In this document: one piece after another, positions 61,664 to 64,000 of the stretch
Numbering within the stretch: position 1 is the stretch's first letter
Layout of the letters: the number at the start of each line of letters is the position of its first letter
Assembly (NCBI RefSeq): GCF_001905545.1
Contig: NZ_LIPD01000009.1
Location: 310,001-374,000 of the forward strand
Direction: 5' to 3'
DNA from: Streptomyces sp. CB02056
GTDB taxonomy: Bacteria > Actinomycetota > Actinomycetes > Streptomycetales > Streptomycetaceae
Length of the DNA stretch: 64,000 nucleotides
Translations under genes and position numbers: made by a program
Notes under the pieces: generated by a model
The model's database searches: none
Seen by the model: only the letters and a program-made list of their open reading frames with translations
Told to the model about the DNA's origin: nothing

Positions 61664-62136
61664 GTCCGGTGCCCCACCCGCCCCGGGGGCGACATTCCGA
61701 GCACCCGAGGGCCGAACCCGACGGTCACCCCCGCAACCCGCTCGCGGCCGCCCACCGGGCCCGCTGGTACGACGACGACGCCGGGCCGCTGGTCCGCCCG
61801 TACGCGATGACCAGGGGGCGCACCGGGGCCGGGGAGCAGCGCTTCGACCTGATCGCCGTGGTGGTCGCCGAACTCCCCGACCCGGCGCTCGTACCGGACG
61901 CGCCCGAGCCGCCGGTCGGCCCGGAACAGGCGCGCATCCTCGCGCTGTGCCGGGGCACCCCGCTGTCCGTGGCCGAGCTGGCCGCCGAGCTCGACCTGCC
62001 GGTGGGCGTCGTGCGGGTGCTGCTCGGCGACCTGCTGGCGGCCGGGCTCATCCGGGTCCGCCGTCCCGTCCCGCCCGCCCTGCTCCCCGACGAGCGCATC
62101 CTCCAGGAGGTCATCCGTGGACTCCGTGCACTCTGA
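61660..62136 (+). CDS. cvnC: Conservon DUF742 protein
   Basis: 158 residues. The DUF742 body runs from LVRPYAMTRGRT through DLIAVVVAE to a winged-helix-like end PLSVAELAAELDLPVGVVRV, LLGDLLAAGLIRVRRP. GTG 61660. It overlaps cvnD by 20 nt. Its role in the conservon complex is unproven, but the helix-turn-helix-like end suggests nucleic acid or protein binding. Confidence 0.94.
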   Translation: MSPVPHPPRGRHSEHPRAEPDGHPRNPLAAAHRARWYDDDAGPLVRPYAMTRGRTGAGEQRFDLIAVVVAELPDPALVPDAPEPPVGPEQARILALCRGTPLSVAELAAELDLPVGVVRVLLGDLLAAGLIRVRRPVPPALLPDERILQEVIRGLRAL

Positions 62137-62806
62137 CCACCCGTCCGACCTGCCCGACCCGTCGGTATCGTCCGGCCGGTCCGGTCCGTACGGCGGGTCG
62201 GACCCGTTCGATGCCGAGGATCCCGACGACGCCGTGCTGGCGCTCAAGATCCTGGTGGCGGGCGGCTTCGGGGTCGGCAAGACGACGCTGGTCGGTGCGG
62301 TCAGCGAGATCCGGCCGCTGCGCACCGAGGAGCGGCTGACCGAGGCCGGGCGGGAGGTGGACGACCTCGACGGCGTGGAGCGGAAGTCGACGACCACGGT
62401 GGCGATGGACTTCGGTCGGATCACCATCCGCGAGGGGCTGGCGGTCTACCTGTTCGGCACCCCGGGGCAGGACCGGTTCTGGTTCCTCTGGGACGAGCTG
62501 GCCCAGGGGGCGCTCGGTGCGGTGGTGCTCGCCGACACCCGCCGGCTGACCGACTGCTTCCCGGCCGTCGACTTCTTCGAGCACCGGGGCATCCCCTTCG
62601 TGGTCGCGGTGAACCGTTTCGCCGGGACACGGGAGTTCAGGCCGGAGGAGGTCGCCCGCGCGCTGGACCTGGACGCGGGTACGCCGGTGCTGTTGTGCGA
62701 TGCGCGCCACCGGGCCTCGGGCAAGGAGGTGCTGATCAACCTGGTCGAGCACGCGGGCCGGGTGCACGCCGCCCGGCTGCTCGCGGACGTCTCTCCGGTG
62801 GGCTGA
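62117..62806 (+). CDS. cvnD: Conservon small GTPase
   Basis: 229 residues, MglA/Ras-like. P-loop VAGGFGVGKTTLVGAVSE, switch region ERKSTTTVAMDFG, G3 LFGTPGQDRFWFLWDEL, and FVVAVNRF in place of the NKxD motif. It is the switch of the G-protein-like membrane complex that conservons form. GTG 62117. The protein starts with a 35-residue acidic, Ser-rich stretch. It ends before element 8. Confidence 0.94.
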   Translation: MDSVHSDHPSDLPDPSVSSGRSGPYGGSDPFDAEDPDDAVLALKILVAGGFGVGKTTLVGAVSEIRPLRTEERLTEAGREVDDLDGVERKSTTTVAMDFGRITIREGLAVYLFGTPGQDRFWFLWDELAQGALGAVVLADTRRLTDCFPAVDFFEHRGIPFVVAVNRFAGTREFRPEEVARALDLDAGTPVLLCDARHRASGKEVLINLVEHAGRVHAARLLADVSPVG

Positions 62807-62833
62807 GGCGGCGGCGGGAGGTGTCGGCGTGCG

Positions 62834-62922
62834 GATGACAGCTGACAACTCACAACTAACAGATGACAGCTGACAGATTTCGAAATCTGTCAGCTGTCAT
62901 CTGTCACCCGTCGACTCTCAGC
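62834..62922. repeat. Heptamer palindromic element 8, perfect palindrome
   Basis: Left units GATGACA, GCTGACA, ACTCACA, ACTAACA, GATGACA, GCTGACA lead to core GATTTCGAAATC (62876-62887), then TGTCAGC, TGTCATC, TGTCACC, CGTCGAC, TCTCAGC. Bases 62859-62904 are an exact 46-nt palindrome, the same length as in element 6. It lies between the convergent cvnD and the small secreted-protein gene, whose stop (62943-62941) is about 20 nt past it in an AGCTGA context. Confidence 0.9.
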
Positions 62923-62940
62923 GGTTCCGGGTCCGGTGGT

Positions 62941-63312
62941 TCAGCTGTGCCACTGGAACACGATCCGGGTCCAGCTGGACCCGGGGCAGTTGCCCCAGAC
63001 CGCCCAGGCCTGCGGCCGCGCGCCGATCCACAGGCCGGTGCTCGACGAGCCGTCGGCACAGTAGGTGATGGTGCGCAGTCGTCCGGAGTAGACGTTGCAG
63101 GTCCCCTCCCAGCGCCAGCCGTAGTCGGCGGTGATGACGCAGCGGTAGGTCGCGGTCTCGACGGTGTTCCAGTCCGTGTCGGTCTCGGGGGTGATGGCCT
63201 GGGTCCGGACCGTCGCCGCGGCGGCCGGCAGGGCGGTGGTCCCGAGCACGCCGAGGGCGGCCGTGGCGGCCAGCCCGAACGTGACGATCTTCCTGGCGAT
63301 GCAACCTCGCAC
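62941..63312 (-). CDS. Small secreted protein, 123 aa
   Basis: A signal peptide with a Sec-type core (FGLAATAALGVLGTTALPAA) ends near residue 33 (AAA-A). The 90-residue mature part is rich in Trp and Tyr and has four cysteines (ATYRCVITADYG, GTCNVYSG, TYCADGSS, WGNCPGSS), likely two disulfides. No family recognised; the WRWEGTCNVYSGRLRTITYC stretch is distinctive. GTG 63312 after AAGGAG. Extracellular; role unknown. Confidence 0.8.
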   Translation of the reverse strand: MRGCIARKIVTFGLAATAALGVLGTTALPAAAATVRTQAITPETDTDWNTVETATYRCVITADYGWRWEGTCNVYSGRLRTITYCADGSSSTGLWIGARPQAWAVWGNCPGSSWTRIVFQWHS

Positions 63313-63458
63313 GGTGGTTCTCCTTGCTCAGGGGTTCTCGTCGGGCGGAGCCGTCCCCGGTCGCCGGGGTGTCCGCGCGGAGGTGAAGTCCCGCTTCCTG
63401 TGCGGTTGGTGACATGGTGCACACGAATGACTGCGCACAGTGAGACGACGAACTATGA

Positions 63459-63474
63459 TGTGACCTGTGTCACA
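63459..63474. promoter_or_regulatory. Perfect CRP-type site
   Basis: TGTGAC-CTGT-GTCACA is an exact inverted repeat matching TGTGA-N6-TCACA, the CRP/FNR-family consensus. It lies in the 239-nt divergent gap, 147 nt from the secreted protein start and 78 nt from the sigma factor start. Streptomycete Crp is a plausible binder; which gene it controls is unknown. Confidence 0.68.
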
Positions 63475-63551
63475 AGTCATTCGGTCGGCTCAAGACCCCT
63501 GTGGCCAGGGCGGACCGGGTGCTCGGGGTGCCGATTTCCGGGGAGAGCGGC

Positions 63552-64000
63552 ATGGTGGATTGCAGCGGTCGAAATGCGGGCGGCGGACGGGAAGAGGGCT
63601 TCGGTCCGAGTGGGAGTGGCGGTCAATCGGCCGAATTCAACCGGGTGTTCACGGATCTCCTGCCCAGACTCCAGCAGGCGGCGGCCTCCCTCGCCGGCGG
63701 TCCGGTCGGCGCCGGGGACGTCGTCCACGAGGCGTACCTGCGGATCGCCCGCCGGCCGGAGCGCTTCCTCGGTCATCCGCAGCCGTACGCCTACGCGTTC
63801 ACCACGATGGTGAACATCCTGCGCGACCAGTGGCGCCGGGAGCGCCGGCGGGTGTCGATGCCCGAGGTGCCGGAGGTGGGAGACGCCGTCGACCGGGACC
63901 GGGGGGAGTTCGACCCCCGGTCCGGCGGGATGGCCGAGTTGCAGGCGCGCTGGGAGGTGGTGCGCCTGCTGGGCTTCCTGACCGTCAAGCAGGCCCGCGC
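63552..64000 (+). CDS. ECF-type RNA polymerase sigma factor (3' end outside window)
   Basis: 149 codons are present without a stop, running off the window end. Sigma region 2 is clear: GDVVHEAYLRIARRPERFLG and YAYAFTTMVNILRDQWRRER, the -10-binding and core-binding helices. The linker and start of region 4 follow (GMAELQARWEVVRLLGFLTV). GGGGAG lies about 6 nt before ATG 63552. It is a short, stress- or signal-type sigma factor; its anti-sigma gene, if any, would lie past the end. Confidence 0.85.
   Translation, partial: MVDCSGRNAGGGREEGFGPSGSGGQSAEFNRVFTDLLPRLQQAAASLAGGPVGAGDVVHEAYLRIARRPERFLGHPQPYAYAFTTMVNILRDQWRRERRRVSMPEVPEVGDAVDRDRGEFDPRSGGMAELQARWEVVRLLGFLTVKQAR

Overview
The window reads as chromosomal DNA of a streptomycete-type actinomycete (Streptomyces or Kitasatospora). 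Composition is very GC-rich, and GTG, ATG and TTG starts sit behind GGAGG-like ribosome sites. Operons overlap by ATGA or GTGA. Family hallmarks are a complete conservon (sensor-like kinase, Roadblock protein, DUF742 protein, small GTPase), a GH18 chitinase behind a DasR-type box, and an SHVDL-type sulfur leader peptide. No rRNA, tRNA, insertion sequence, phage gene or CRISPR array was seen.

Layout. 1-9.3 kb: end of a cholesterol-oxidase-like gene, an XRE-cupin regulator divergent from azlCD, a GNAT enzyme, a glutaryl-CoA dehydrogenase, a phosphodiesterase-type hydrolase and an MFS exporter. 9.4-17.9 kb: secreted chitinase, lipoprotein, an osmoprotectant ABC importer (leftward operon), then cysteine dioxygenase plus rhodanese behind a Cys-containing leader peptide. 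18-28 kb: a 1063-residue patatin-like membrane protein, then a rightward pyrimidine/hydantoin operon (amidohydrolase, dihydropyrimidinase, flavin-dependent oxidoreductase, NCS1 permease) and a glycosyltransferase. 28-38 kb: two GlsB-like membrane proteins, ADP-ribosylglycohydrolase, TetR with an aldo/keto reductase, a methyltransferase, a two-component system, and an M20 peptidase with an odd basic N-terminus. 38.5-42.6 kb: the phenylacetyl-CoA epoxidase operon paaABCDE behind a PaaR-like operator. 42.7-51 kb: flavin monooxygenase, UPF0145 protein, a Pth2-domain protein, and an ABC-2 exporter with duplicated permeases divergent from its likely two-component system. 51-54 kb: molybdate importer modABC. 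54.4-64 kb: an Rnl5-type RNA ligase, a P450, an MHYT sensor, a conservon, a small secreted protein and the start of an ECF sigma factor gene beside a perfect CRP-type site.

The most striking non-coding signal is a family of eight dispersed intergenic elements. Each is built of 7-nt units (consensus GNNRACR on the left arm and its reverse complement on the right) in strict register around a 12-nt AT-richer core close to GATTTCGAAATC. They can form stems of up to 23 bp. All eight sit at gene 3' ends, mostly between convergent genes, and in six cases the stop codon of a flanking gene lies inside a unit. A related 14-nt (2 x 7) repeat with a long hairpin sits at another convergent junction. I know of no described family matching this. 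It is the best candidate here for something new, perhaps a bidirectional terminator and stop-codon trap produced by heptamer expansion.
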